Below are positions 52,699 through 59,982 of a stretch of 64,000 nt of DNA, one piece after another. A program made the translations under genes and the position numbers. Origin of the DNA: Marinospirillum sp031581385 (lineage in GTDB: Bacteria; Pseudomonadota; Gammaproteobacteria; Pseudomonadales; Halomonadaceae); contig NZ_CP085242.1 in the NCBI RefSeq assembly GCF_044810985.1, positions 2,356,001 to 2,420,000 of the forward strand, written 5' to 3'. The notes below the pieces were generated by a model, which saw nothing but the letters and a program-made list of their open reading frames with translations, had not been told where the DNA came from and did no database searches. Positions within the stretch are counted from its first letter, which is position 1. The number at the start of each line of letters is the position of its first letter.

Positions 52699-54636
52699 TT
52701 ATTGGTCACTTTCTTGCAGTAATTCGGCAACATCGAGAATCATGGCAATACCACCATTCCCCATGACGGTCGCTCCCATCACACCTGTTGTTCTTCGGTA
52801 AAGCTGTCCCAGATTTTTGATCACGGTTTGAAACTGGCCGATGACCTGATCAACAGTTATTGCACCCAGGTGTTCACCTGAACGCAGAATGACGGTTTGT
52901 TCGATAACTGGAGGTGTTCCTCGGAGATGAAAGAATTCTCTTAAACGCAGACAAGGAAGCAGTTGTTGGCGATGTTTGATCAGGCGGGCACCCTGGTCAT
53001 TGCTGAGATCTTCTCCCCGTGTCTCAATGCATTCTTCAACACTACTGAGTGGCACAATAAAATATTCTTCTCCTACAGTGACCATCAGGCCGTCAATGAT
53101 GGCCAGCGTCATCGGAAGAAAAATATTTAGCCGGGTTCCCTGGTCGGGTGTGCTTTCAATACTGATTCGACCTTGCAGACCTTCGATAGAGCTGCGTACC
53201 ACATCCATGCCGACGCCGCGCCCGGAAACATCAGTGACTTCTTTGGCCGTTGAGAATCCCGGTTCAAAGATCAATTGATGAATGGCCCGGTCATCCAGCT
53301 CCTGGTCTTCAGAAACCAGGCCCTTTTCCAAGGCTTTTTCAAGCAGGCGCTCAGTATTAAGGCCCGCACCATCATCACTGATGCTGATTTGTATCTGCCC
53401 TTGATTGTGAGAGGCAAGGAGTTTTAAGGTGCCTTCTTTCAGCTTCCCCTTATTCAGCCGGGTTTGTGGATCTTCAATGCCGTGATCCAGACTGTTTCTA
53501 AGCAGGTGAACCAAGGGATCACCCAGGCGATCCAGAACCACTTTGTCGAGTTCGGTCTCGGCACCCTCAGTGATAAATCGAACCTGTTTACCCAGGTCTT
53601 TGGATAAGTCCCGAACCAAACGGCGAAAACGACCAAAGGTGCTACCAATAGGTAACATGCGAATATCAAAGACGGTATCACGCAGGTTGGACGACAAGCG
53701 ATCCAGCTCTTCGGCAATGGACTGTAGTTGTTCGTCTTCGTTATTTTGTGCCCACTGATCAAGGTAAGCTTGCAGGATAACGAGTTCCCCGACCTGATCC
53801 ATTAACTGATCCAGTTTGCCCTGAGGAACTTTAAGAGTCGGTTCGCTGGTTTTTTTGGCCTGACTTTCCTGTTGCTGCTTGGCAATAGGCTCCTGCTGTT
53901 CGGGTATTGGCAAATTACCGGTTTCAGGTTTTTCCTCGTCCAGCTCAGTAATTTCTACGGACCAGTCATCAACAACAAACATAAAGACATCCTGAATAGC
54001 ACCTTCAGGCTGTTCACTGGTCAGCAAGACAGTGACTTGCAATGAGCAGGTTTCCGGATCAAAGGCATCAGGGTCGAAATCTTTGTTGAGACTGGTAGAA
54101 ACTTCGCAATGGCCCAGATCCTCAAGCTCGCGAATGACAGGAAGCAGGTCAAAACCCTGGCGAAAAGAGTCTGCATCCGGTGTTATATCCAAGCGGTAGA
54201 GTTTTTTTTCATCTGCAGGCTGAAGTTTTGTTTTTTTCTGAGCCGCTGGTGTTTCTTGCTTGCTACTGGGTGCAATAGCAGCCAAACGTTGAATCAGAGC
54301 TTCACTGACCAACTTGGTTTCCGGTGAAGGCGGGTTGGTTGTCAGCAGGTACTCAATATGATCTTTGGACTCTAGTACCAAGGCAATCAAGTCTTCATTC
54401 AACACAACCCGGTCGGCACGAACTTCATCAAAGAAGGTTTCCAGGTGATGCGTGAAATAGGATAAATGATCGTAGCCCACCATTCCGGCAGAGCCTTTGA
54501 TGGTATGCATAGCACGAAAGGCACTGGCAATTTGATCGGCTGCTCTGGGGTTTTCTTCCAATAAAAGAAGGGCTTCCTCCAGATTGGCCAGATGCTCGGC
54601 AGCCTCATCCTGAAAGACCTGTACAGCATCAAGCAT
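52699..54636 (-). CDS. cheA: Chemotaxis histidine kinase CheA
   Basis: A 645-residue CheA. ATG at 54636 overlaps the preceding STAS gene by eight bases; an in-frame TTG further upstream is less likely. Residues 1-125 are the HPt domain with the phospho-acceptor His in RAMHTIKGSAGMVGYDHLSY. A middle domain (RLDITPDADSFRQGFDLLPV) follows, then dimerisation, the ATPase (LRNSLDHGIEDPQTRLNKGK; GRGVGMDVVRSSIEGLQGRI) and the CheW-like regulatory domain at the C-terminus. It phosphorylates CheY and CheB of this operon and possibly the receiver fused to CheD. Confidence 0.96.
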   Translation of the reverse strand: MLDAVQVFQDEAAEHLANLEEALLLLEENPRAADQIASAFRAMHTIKGSAGMVGYDHLSYFTHHLETFFDEVRADRVVLNEDLIALVLESKDHIEYLLTTNPPSPETKLVSEALIQRLAAIAPSSKQETPAAQKKTKLQPADEKKLYRLDITPDADSFRQGFDLLPVIRELEDLGHCEVSTSLNKDFDPDAFDPETCSLQVTVLLTSEQPEGAIQDVFMFVVDDWSVEITELDEEKPETGNLPIPEQQEPIAKQQQESQAKKTSEPTLKVPQGKLDQLMDQVGELVILQAYLDQWAQNNEDEQLQSIAEELDRLSSNLRDTVFDIRMLPIGSTFGRFRRLVRDLSKDLGKQVRFITEGAETELDKVVLDRLGDPLVHLLRNSLDHGIEDPQTRLNKGKLKEGTLKLLASHNQGQIQISISDDGAGLNTERLLEKALEKGLVSEDQELDDRAIHQLIFEPGFSTAKEVTDVSGRGVGMDVVRSSIEGLQGRISIESTPDQGTRLNIFLPMTLAIIDGLMVTVGEEYFIVPLSSVEECIETRGEDLSNDQGARLIKHRQQLLPCLRLREFFHLRGTPPVIEQTVILRSGEHLGAITVDQVIGQFQTVIKNLGQLYRRTTGVMGATVMGNGGIAMILDVAELLQESDQ

Positions 54637-54913
54637 GGCCTTCACCCTGGGTCTCAATATTCAAGACGGCACTGAGCCCCAACCTTTTCAAGGCTTCCAG
54701 AGCCAAATCGGAAATATTGCTTAGATACAAGGTACAACCTTGCCTCGCCTTGCGGGCCTGAAGAGCTAAAAGCCACTGCACACCTGCTGAATCCAGTTCC
54801 TCAAGTTGGCTAAGATCCAGCTTCAGTGATTCTTGCTCTTGTATCTGAGCCGTAAAAGCTGCTTCCAGAGATGCAACTTCATAAATAGTCAGTGCTTTAA
54901 CCGGTGCGTTCAT
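54629..54913 (-). CDS. STAS domain protein (anti-sigma-factor antagonist type)
   Basis: A 94-residue single STAS domain (SLKLDLSQLEELDSAGVQWL in the middle, followed by LALQARKARQGCTLYLSNIS). The conserved DSAG Ser is the residue that is phosphorylated in SpoIIAA-type proteins. No partner kinase or phosphatase of that class is nearby, so its role in chemosensing is unknown. It lies between cheY and cheA and overlaps the cheA start by eight bases. Such STAS genes are known in accessory chemosensory clusters. Confidence 0.85.
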   Translation of the reverse strand: MNAPVKALTIYEVASLEAAFTAQIQEQESLKLDLSQLEELDSAGVQWLLALQARKARQGCTLYLSNISDLALEALKRLGLSAVLNIETQGEGHA

Positions 54914-54924
54914 GATCAGGTGAC

Positions 54925-55287
54925 CTAGGCTAGCTTGCTGACAGCAGATAAGAGAACATCCGGCTTAAAAGGCTTCACCAGCCAAGCTTTGGCACCAGCT
55001 GCTTTCCCCTCGGCTTTTTTCCCTTCTTCCGACTCAGTGGTCAGCATCAGTACCGGAGTGAATTTGTATTCGGGCTTGGTTTTCATGGCTTTAACGAAAC
55101 TGATACCATCCATATTGGGCATATTGACATCACTGATCACCAGGTGAATTTTTCGACCATCCAGTTTGCTCAAGGCATCTTTACCATCCACGGCTTCGAC
55201 GACTTCATGACCCGCCCCGCGAAGAGCCATTCCAACTACCTGGCGAACGGACGCAGAATCGTCAACGACTAATAGAGTTTTGCTCAT
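54925..55287 (-). CDS. cheY: CheY-type response regulator
   Basis: A 120-residue single receiver. The acidic pair is in TLLVVDDSASVRQVVGMALR, the phosphorylatable Asp in LVISDVNMPNMDGISFVKAM, the Thr in MLTTESEEGKKAEGKAAGAK and the Lys in WLVKPFKPDVLLSAV. It would be the diffusible output of CheA. No flagellar genes are in the window, so whether it acts on a flagellar motor, pili or another target is not known. Confidence 0.93.
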   Translation of the reverse strand: MSKTLLVVDDSASVRQVVGMALRGAGHEVVEAVDGKDALSKLDGRKIHLVISDVNMPNMDGISFVKAMKTKPEYKFTPVLMLTTESEEGKKAEGKAAGAKAWLVKPFKPDVLLSAVSKLA

Positions 55288-55297
55288 CGGTATTACC

Positions 55298-56536
55298 TCA
55301 GAAAAAAGTTAATTCACTGGAGTTCTCTTTTTCATGAGAACGTTGATGGTTTTCGCCGGATAAGATGCTGCGCTCAAAATCGGTACTGGCGCGATCTTTC
55401 ATTCGCTGCATTAGATGGCTGGCTGCAGTAAGCAGCTGTTCTCGTTGCTCGAAAGAGCTATAACCAACCACTTCTTCTAAATCAGTAAATGCATCGGTTA
55501 AATGCTCAAGAATTTGGCTCAGGTGATCCTGGAATTGGAGTTTGACGATGACGTTGGTCACTTGTTCTTCGACATCATCTTTCAGGCGTAGCAGGGTTTG
55601 AGCATCTTCGGCAATGGATTCAATACGTTGATTGATGCTGCCGAGTGTCTTGCCAATACTGCCCTTGTTGTTTTCACGAGCTTCGCGAGAGGCATCGAAG
55701 TTGTCTTCTGTTTGATTGACAACCTGGTCGACCTTTTCATTGACACTGCTTACCAGCTTTCTGATTTCATCACCTGTAGAAGAGGAACGTTTAGCCAGCT
55801 TGCGTACTTCGTCTGCGACAACGGCAAAACCACGTCCAGCATCACCGGCACGCGCCGCTTCAATCGTGGCATTCAAAGCAAGAAGGTTGATCTGATCCGC
55901 AATTTGCTGCACTTCATCTGAAAACTTCACCAGTTGAGTATTTTGCTCAGATAATCCCTTAATGGTTTTCAAGGTCTCTGCATCACGTTGCGCGGAGTCA
56001 TCCAATGAAGCCCAGAGTTGATTGAAGGTATGAACTGCCTCCTCCGTAATTTCTTTTAACGCCTGCTCCCGTTTATAGAGAGAGGACTCATCGCTGGAAT
56101 TCAAAGAAATTTGTAGCTGGTGAGAAATGGCACTAAAACGTTCGGACAAATCGGAAACAGCGGCTTCCATATCGTCCTTTCCACCTTTGACGATCTTTAT
56201 CCATAGTGGCAAAGCTTCTTGAATCGAGGTGACTAAGCTCGTGTAGGTTTCCTGATAATCTTCTGAACCCTTGAGAAAAGTCATTTGATCCTGGTGCTCT
56301 TGGATTAAACGCCCAAGTCGGCAAAACTTTTTCCAGAAGTGGCGAGTCGCGACAGCACCTGCCACCGCTGGAATAAATAGCAGAAAATACCAAGAATGAC
56401 CTGTTGATAGTGATGCAGCAAAACCAAAACCTACAAACAGCACGGTGAATGATAGGCTGCCTGACAGCTTGATCAGATTGGCTTTGATTGTCTTTCCAGG
56501 TGAGTGCATCAGGTTGTCCATTGAGGGGTCTCTCAT
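55298..56536 (-). CDS. Chemoreceptor with two N-terminal membrane helices and no sensor domain
   Basis: A 412-residue receptor-type protein. Two hydrophobic segments (SLSFTVLFVGFGFAASL and SWYFLLFIPAVAGAVATRHF) with only a few residues between mean no real periplasmic domain. The signalling tip is QIADQINLLALNATIEAARA followed by GFAVVADEVRKLAKRS. A segment KLQFQDHLSQILEHLTDAFT follows, and the C-terminus is ENSSELTFF. It resembles the receptor at 59951-61285 in layout. It may sense intracellular or membrane signals. It lies 10 bases upstream of cheY. Confidence 0.88.
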   Translation of the reverse strand: MRDPSMDNLMHSPGKTIKANLIKLSGSLSFTVLFVGFGFAASLSTGHSWYFLLFIPAVAGAVATRHFWKKFCRLGRLIQEHQDQMTFLKGSEDYQETYTSLVTSIQEALPLWIKIVKGGKDDMEAAVSDLSERFSAISHQLQISLNSSDESSLYKREQALKEITEEAVHTFNQLWASLDDSAQRDAETLKTIKGLSEQNTQLVKFSDEVQQIADQINLLALNATIEAARAGDAGRGFAVVADEVRKLAKRSSSTGDEIRKLVSSVNEKVDQVVNQTEDNFDASREARENNKGSIGKTLGSINQRIESIAEDAQTLLRLKDDVEEQVTNVIVKLQFQDHLSQILEHLTDAFTDLEEVVGYSSFEQREQLLTAASHLMQRMKDRASTDFERSILSGENHQRSHEKENSSELTFF

Positions 56537-56551
56537 AAAGGCTTCAAAAAC

Positions 56552-57265
56552 TTAAAAGTGATTGGCCAAAAGGTGGGCCAGTGAGTGCGCTTCCATAACC
56601 TGGTCAACTGCAAGTGGTCGGCTTAAGTAACGACCTTGAATCAGGTGACCACCAGCGGATTCAATTGCTGATAGAAGTTGGGGGTTGTTGACCTGCTCAA
56701 AAACCACATGCTTGCCACTTTTCTTGCTCGTGGAAACAAACTTTTTAAGATCAAAGCCCAGCGAAAAACCTGAATTTGTTAGCTGATTTAGGTCTACACG
56801 AATATGGGATACAAAAGGGTTGAAGGACTGAGCCGTGTGCTCACTTTCCAGTGTCCAGATCACGCTGTAGCCCTGATAACTTAGGGTAGGCAGTAGGTAC
56901 CGGTGCAAATCGGATGAACAAGAAAAGTAACTGGGTACACCCAGAACCAGGCTTTCAGGAGCCAGCCCGGTTTTTTCAGTAAAACGCTGGAGGTCATCAA
57001 GAAAGGAAGGATGATCTACAAGCAGCTCGGTTGGTAAATGAAACTGAAATGATTCACCAGAAAGGTCACTGGCAAAAGACGCCAGGGTCATTTCGATCAC
57101 TTGCCAGAACTGGTCTGAAGCCAGGTCACCAGATGAATCCAAGGACGAGATTGAGCTCCATTTAAGTCCAGCCACCTCCCCTTTGCGAATATCAAAAATA
57201 GCTTCAAGTGGTGAAACTGATAAGGAAGTTGCGCTTGGATCAGTGCGAAGCTTTTGAGATATCAA
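56552..57265 (-). CDS. EAL-like domain protein without catalytic motif
   Basis: A 237-residue protein with the outline of an EAL domain. AIFDIRKGEVAGLKWSS corresponds to the start of the domain, but LKW replaces EAL. FQFHLPTELLVDHPSFLDDL, HIRVDLNQLTNSGFSLG and GGHLIQGRYLSRPLAVDQVM match the later conserved blocks. The DDFGTG loop and metal-binding Glu/Asp residues are not seen, so it cannot hydrolyse cyclic-di-GMP. It may bind a protein or nucleotide, like YdiV. The start seems to be TTG at 57265 with GGAG upstream. It begins the operon that continues through receptor, cheY and cheA. Confidence 0.65.
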   Translation of the reverse strand: MISQKLRTDPSATSLSVSPLEAIFDIRKGEVAGLKWSSISSLDSSGDLASDQFWQVIEMTLASFASDLSGESFQFHLPTELLVDHPSFLDDLQRFTEKTGLAPESLVLGVPSYFSCSSDLHRYLLPTLSYQGYSVIWTLESEHTAQSFNPFVSHIRVDLNQLTNSGFSLGFDLKKFVSTSKKSGKHVVFEQVNNPQLLSAIESAGGHLIQGRYLSRPLAVDQVMEAHSLAHLLANHF

Positions 57266-57299
57266 GTGATCTCACTCCAATAAGGTGCCATATATGCAC

Positions 57300-57326
57300 A
57301 TTATAGTGAGATTATATATCTAGCAA
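57300..57326 (-). promoter_or_regulatory. Candidate promoter of the chemosensory operon
   Basis: On the minus strand, TTGCTA (plus coordinates 57321-57326) and a perfect TATAAT (57300-57305) are separated by 15 bases, with a second TATAAT between them. They lie about 35 bases ahead of the first gene of the operon. No FliA-type promoter was recognised. The surrounding 264-base gap (57266-57529) is very AT-rich and contains several AAGCAT and TTTTGCA motifs, but no gene. Confidence 0.4.
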
Positions 57327-57529
57327 GCATTTTTTTATGGTTTTTTTTGCAAAGTTTTGCATGTTCCAACTGGGTTGGTATTTTGCTAATATTGACCAGT
57401 CGACCTCTTAAAGGTCAGGGTTTCTGGTGTGCTGCAATTTTTTGCGTTTTGTGCTGGTTTTGCAAAGATTTTGGAACTAATGTTGAAGATTGAGTCACAT
57501 TTTTTGTGCGCACCGTGTCTAAAGTTCGG

Positions 57530-58237
57530 TCAGCTTTTTTCAAAACGAACCGGCTTGGAAAAATAATCACCTTGGGCCAAGGTGGCTCCTATGTCGACTA
57601 AAAGTCTGAAAGTTTCTTCTGTATCCACACCTTCAAAAATCACTTTCTTGGACAATCTATCAGCTAGGATGACTGTGCCTCGAGCATAAGACTTGGCGGC
57701 CTCTGACGTAAGTGCTGAGCGAGTCACTTCAGAAGAGATGCGAAGGTACCTTATAAAGGGGGATTCCAGAGCTGAAAAGCCAGTATTCTGGCGACCTAAA
57801 AAATCATCTACACTTAACTGGAAGTCAAGTGATGCTAGCTGTGGTAAAGCTTTGTTCAGCACATCAAGGTCAGACAGGCTTTCCTCTTTAATCAGTAAGA
57901 GTAATTTGCTTTTGTCGTATTTGTGTTTTTCTAATAGTTGGCTTAGCTCAAATGCCAGGTTCTTTTGGCTTATTAGAACTGAGGGGAGTTTAATGGCTAG
58001 CTGTAAGGTCTCCGGCTGATCAGAAGCGGCTTTGATTTCCTCAAGAACCTGATCCAAATGCACAAAATAGGAGTTTTTTTGTGACAGTGACTGCTCCTGA
58101 ACAGGATCTGAAACCAGTTTATACCCGAGACATCGGAGTTCACGGGTATGGTAGATTGGCCGGTAACTATAGCTTGGTCGTGGTGAGTCTTTCACTTTCA
58201 ACCTCTTAAAAGCATTTGCCTGATGTCTCAAAAGCAT
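57530..58237 (-). CDS. Second EAL-like protein without catalytic motif
   Basis: A 235-residue protein (ATG at 58237, AAGG eight bases upstream). The EAL-domain blocks can be followed in order: YRPIYHTRELRCLGYKLVSD (EAL replaced by YKL), LAIKLPSVLISQ, LLLLIKEES, QLSVDDFLGRQNTGFSALES, FIRYLRISSEVTRS and IFEGVDTEETFRLLVDIGAT ending GDYFSKPV. One of the two Asp residues of DDFGTG survives, but the catalytic Glu and several metal ligands do not. It is therefore a non-enzymatic EAL domain. It is separate from the first one by a 264-base gap holding that gene's promoter. Confidence 0.75.
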   Translation of the reverse strand: MLLRHQANAFKRLKVKDSPRPSYSYRPIYHTRELRCLGYKLVSDPVQEQSLSQKNSYFVHLDQVLEEIKAASDQPETLQLAIKLPSVLISQKNLAFELSQLLEKHKYDKSKLLLLIKEESLSDLDVLNKALPQLASLDFQLSVDDFLGRQNTGFSALESPFIRYLRISSEVTRSALTSEAAKSYARGTVILADRLSKKVIFEGVDTEETFRLLVDIGATLAQGDYFSKPVRFEKS

Positions 58238-58242
58238 ATTTT

Positions 58243-58257
58243 GCACCTTCAAGGTGC
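58243..58257. promoter_or_regulatory. Dyad GCACCTT-C-AAGGTGC over the start region
   Basis: GCACCTT (58243-58249) and AAGGTGC (58251-58257) are perfect inverted 7-bp arms around one base. The dyad covers the ribosome-binding site (minus-strand GAAGG) of the second EAL-like gene and lies between its promoter and ATG. It could be an operator, or an RNA hairpin that hides the ribosome-binding site. Confidence 0.4.
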
Positions 58258-58286
58258 TTTATAAGCATGAATTTTGTTTTTTGCAA
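58258..58286 (-). promoter_or_regulatory. Candidate promoter of the second EAL-like gene
   Basis: On the minus strand TTGCAA (58281-58286) and TATAAA (58258-58263) are separated by 17 bases, the optimal spacing. The start of transcription would fall inside or next to the GCACCTT dyad, about 10-15 bases from the ATG. Confidence 0.45.
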
Positions 58287-58353
58287 CAGGATATGGGTGA
58301 TAGTGACTATGCTTTGCAAAAAATTCAGATTGCGTGATACTTTGGAGTAGCTC

Positions 58354-58737
58354 ATGAGCTTAGGTCAATCACTACGCAGACTAAGGAAAAATAAGGGAAT
58401 AACCTTGGCCAGGTTGGCAGAAGAAGTGGGCTCTCATGTTGGTAACTTATCGCGAATAGAGCGAGACTCTGCCAAACCTAGCCTGGATTTATTGTATAAA
58501 ATTGCTGAGGCTCTGGATTACCAGTTGGCCGATATTTTTCAAGAAGCCGATAGCCAATATGCAAGCCGTCGCCAATCGGCACTGAATACTCTATTTATTT
58601 CCTTGGTTGACCAGGATCAAGAGCTGCTTCTAGAATTCGCTGAGCTTTTGCAAAGGCGTCAACAAAAAAAGTTAGTAGAAGTTGAAGTTTCTCTACGCAA
58701 GCAGCCTACTCAGACTACTGATGAGTTAGAAAAATAG
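58354..58737 (+). CDS. XRE-family transcriptional regulator
   Basis: A 127-residue protein with an N-terminal helix-turn-helix (residues about 5-60: SLRRLRKNKGITLARLAEEV, GNLSRIERDSAKPSLDLLYK) and a helical C-terminal half, probably for dimerisation. TTTGGAGTAGCTC precedes the ATG. It is divergent from the second EAL-like gene, with a 116-base gap containing four AAAGCAT-type motifs, so it may control that gene and itself. The IS element begins 74 bases downstream. Confidence 0.85.
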   Translation: MSLGQSLRRLRKNKGITLARLAEEVGSHVGNLSRIERDSAKPSLDLLYKIAEALDYQLADIFQEADSQYASRRQSALNTLFISLVDQDQELLLEFAELLQRRQQKKLVEVEVSLRKQPTQTTDELEK

Positions 58738-58819
58738 CAGCGCTGCAAGAAGCCTAGCTCAGGTAACTGTTATCAAAATAGCTCTACAGCTTGCGTTGCT
58801 TGAACCCTCGGTGTAGTGG

Positions 58820-59665
58820 TCAACTAATCCCGGACAGTATTTTAAGCTTTTCCTCAGCTGCCACGGGCGATATTCCACCATTGAAGGCATGAGGCCGTTG
58901 CTGGTTATAGTAACTCATCAGATACCCTGATATGTCTCGCCTAGCCTCTGACAGGTTTCTATAGCCCAGCCTGGGTATCCATTCCGACTTCAGGCTGCGG
59001 AACAGTCTTTCCATCGGAGCATTGTCCCAGCAGTTTCCACGTCGACTCATGCTCTGTTTGATCTGGTAGCGCCAGAGCCTCTGACGGAACTTGCGACTGG
59101 CATACTGGCTTCCCTGGTCTGAGTGGAACATTACCTTTTTAGGTTGGCCTCGCTGCTCCCAGGCATGATCCAGGGCTTTAACCACCAGATCGGCATCCGG
59201 GCTGGATGAGAGGGCCCAACCCACCACACGACGAGCATAAAGATCCAGTACAACGGCCAGATAGCTCCAACCCTGGCCGCCCCAGATGTAGGTGATGTCA
59301 CCGCACCAGACCTGGTTGGGCTGCTCAACCATAAACTTGCGGGCCAGATGATTGGGTAGATCGACTCGCTCCACAGTGGCCTGCTTGTAAGCATGAGGGC
59401 CGGGTTGTTTGCAGATTAATCCCAGCTCGCTCATCAGGCTACGGACTTTAAAACGCCCGATCATAGCTCCTTCTTCCCTGAGTTGGCTCTGGATTGTCCG
59501 ACTGCCGGCTGAGCTTCTGCTTTTCGTGAACAGGCGGTTGATATGAGCTTTCAAAGTCAGACGTTCAACGTCCAATCGACTGCGCCGTTGACGATACTCG
59601 TAATAACTGGAGCGACTGACACCAAACGCTTTACAGACCATTTCAACAGGCTCCTGCTCACTCAA
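58820..59665 (-). CDS. IS3-family transposase OrfB
   Basis: An integrase-type catalytic protein of 281 residues from a TTG start; in fact probably made as OrfAB by -1 frameshifting, since its frame continues upstream to the AAAAAAG at 59719-59725. The DDE triad is visible: Asp in WCGDITYIWGGQG, Asp in MFHSDQGSQYASR and Glu in DNAPMERLFRSLKSEW. An HTH_21-like region precedes it (RLFTKSRSSAGSRTIQSQLR). No stop or frame lesion is seen, so the element may be active. Confidence 0.93.
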   Translation of the reverse strand: MSEQEPVEMVCKAFGVSRSSYYEYRQRRSRLDVERLTLKAHINRLFTKSRSSAGSRTIQSQLREEGAMIGRFKVRSLMSELGLICKQPGPHAYKQATVERVDLPNHLARKFMVEQPNQVWCGDITYIWGGQGWSYLAVVLDLYARRVVGWALSSSPDADLVVKALDHAWEQRGQPKKVMFHSDQGSQYASRKFRQRLWRYQIKQSMSRRGNCWDNAPMERLFRSLKSEWIPRLGYRNLSEARRDISGYLMSYYNQQRPHAFNGGISPVAAEEKLKILSGIS

Positions 59666-59673
59666 CTGGTCTA

Positions 59674-59982
59674 TCAGCGCGTACGATTGATTCCGTCCGA
59701 CATCAAGAGAGCGGTAGCCTTTTTTAGTATGTCTTTCTCCTGCTCAAGGCGTTTACAGCGGGCTTCCAGCTCTTGTATGCGCCTCTGATCCGCAGTGATG
59801 GCTTTGCCCTTGGGGGTAACACCCTCACGCTCCTCCGTCAGTTGTTGCACCCAGCGCCGAAGAGCGCTTTCACCAATGCCAAGGGACCTGCTTGCCTGGG
59901 CAAAGGTGTAATCTTGATCCAGCACCAGGCTGGCGGCTTCCTGCTTGAACTCAGGAGAAAATGAACGTCGTTTCATGGTCAT
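59674..59982 (-). CDS. IS3-family transposase OrfA
   Basis: A 102-residue protein: helix-turn-helix (RRSFSPEFKQEAASLVLDQD, LGIGESALRRWVQQLTEE) followed by a leucine-zipper-like coiled coil (RRIQELEARCKRLEQEKDIL). It binds the terminal repeats and joins OrfB by frameshifting at AAAAAAG, within the codons for LKKA. Its first 31 bases overlap the extended end of the receptor gene. Confidence 0.93.
   Translation of the reverse strand: MTMKRRSFSPEFKQEAASLVLDQDYTFAQASRSLGIGESALRRWVQQLTEEREGVTPKGKAITADQRRIQELEARCKRLEQEKDILKKATALLMSDGINRTR

Noticed and set aside
57519..57540. FliA (sigma-28) promoter
   Set aside because: TAAAGTTC is present on the plus strand, but no GCCGATAA-like -10 follows and it points away from the chemosensory genes.
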